A stretch of 14,843 nt of DNA from JBCBGF01 sp039820585 (GTDB taxonomy: Bacteria > Pseudomonadota > Alphaproteobacteria > Rhodobacterales > Rhodobacteraceae): assembly GCA_039820585.1 (NCBI GenBank), contig JBCBPV010000081.1:1-14843 (forward strand). The letters are read 5' to 3'. The notes beneath the pieces are model-generated. The model saw only the letters and a list, made by a program, of their open reading frames with translations, did not search any database and was not told the origin of the DNA. How positions within the stretch are numbered: position 1 is the first letter of the stretch; each line of letters opens with the position of its first letter. The translations under genes and the position numbers were made by a program. Positions 14,355 through 14,843 of this stretch are shown in pieces.

Positions 14355-14843
14355 TTGTCACCGAACAACGCAATTATTGGATCGATCGCGGTCAGCATCG
14401 CATTTGTGATGGAACTTACCTTGGTTCCACTTCTGCTGCCTGTGATCCAGGAAGAGCTGAGCCTTTCGATCTCGCAACTGGCGTGGGTATTCAACTCTTA
14501 CGGGTTTGCCGTGGCATTTGGCGTACTGCTTGGCGGCTACTTTGGCGATGTGTTCAACACCAAACGAGTCTTTGCCGCCGGTGTGCTGTGCTTTGCGTCG
14601 GGATCGGCCATCGTGGCCTATGTCGGGAATTACGAGATGATGATTGCCGGTCGCGTCTTGCAGGGCTTTGGCGGCGGGATGTTTTCGCCCCTTGTGCCGG
14701 TCCTTCTGACCCGCGCCTCGCCAAAGCGCCCGGGGCGCGTCCTGATCATCTGGGGCAGCGTCGCGGGCTATGTCGCGGCCTTCGCACCGCTGATCTATAG
14801 CAGCTTTTTCCTGGGCTTCGGCTGGAACCTCGCCTTTATCATC
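14355..14843 (+). CDS. MFS transporter, N-terminal part (3' end outside window)
   Basis: The frame, open to the window end, encodes the first four to five membrane helices of a major facilitator transporter. FVMELTLVPLLLPVIQEELS is helix 1 and its exit. Next comes LAWVFNSYGFAVAFGVLLGG, then GDVFNTKRVF, the cytoplasmic loop 2-3 motif A region (usually GxLaDrxGrr). GRVLQGFGGGMFSPLVPVLL is helix 4 in the style of the DHA2 drug/efflux families. Substrate is unknown. There is no ATG before helix 1: the first ATG (14409) would cut into it. TTG at 14355, with AGG about 9 nt upstream, is my choice; TTG at 14295 is an alternative. The gap from the upstream gene is short and in the same frame, suggesting an operon. 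Confidence 0.75.
   Translation, partial: MSPNNAIIGSIAVSIAFVMELTLVPLLLPVIQEELSLSISQLAWVFNSYGFAVAFGVLLGGYFGDVFNTKRVFAAGVLCFASGSAIVAYVGNYEMMIAGRVLQGFGGGMFSPLVPVLLTRASPKRPGRVLIIWGSVAGYVAAFAPLIYSSFFLGFGWNLAFII

Overview
This is a GC-rich window with codon use and gene content typical of an alphaproteobacterium of the Rhodobacteraceae (Roseobacter group). Pointers are the argD/argF pair, MeaB, a katG/oxyR divergon whose OxyR keeps the redox cysteines, an HrpB helicase, and intergenic hairpins that mostly lack long U-tracts. Genus and species cannot be read from the sequence.

Layout. Positions 1-1692 (+) are an arginine-biosynthesis operon: the 3' end of argD, an acetyltransferase resembling AAC(6')-Ib, and argF, all with overlapping ends. 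Positions 1830-2381 (+) hold an AT-richer cytochrome b561-type membrane protein. Positions 2538-2783 (-) hold a small coiled-coil-like protein, divergent from a decarboxylating 6-phosphogluconate dehydrogenase (2944-4338, +). That gene runs tail-to-tail, one base apart, into hrpB (4340-6757, -). Divergent from hrpB is meaB (6839-7846, +). katG (8063-10240, -) and oxyR (10358-11269, +) form a peroxide-stress divergon.

The accessory part starts after oxyR. Positions 11270-11930 have no credible protein gene. The right half (about 11655-11930) looks like a free-standing structured RNA on the + strand. It has six successive hairpins, each carrying a GUGU-type motif in its loop, joined by linkers that repeat GUAAC, and it ends in a textbook intrinsic terminator. 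This is the most unusual object in the window. Its architecture recalls sponge RNAs that repeat one loop motif to titrate a protein or an mRNA class. It fits no RNA family I recognise.

Downstream lie an 88-codon unknown gene on the - strand (11941-12207), then a + strand set: a LysR-type helix-turn-helix fused to a non-LysR, possibly PAS-like domain (12487-13416), a 252-residue protein that reads like a divergent GNAT/LuxI-fold acyltransferase (13512-14270), and the start of an MFS transporter (about 14355 to the window end). The leader of the 252-residue gene carries CACACACACC, an exact 10-nt complement of the first hairpin loop of the RNA. The testable picture is a regulator/synthase-like/exporter cassette that may be controlled by the neighbouring RNA. 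The protein similarities and pairings were judged by eye, without searches or folding software.
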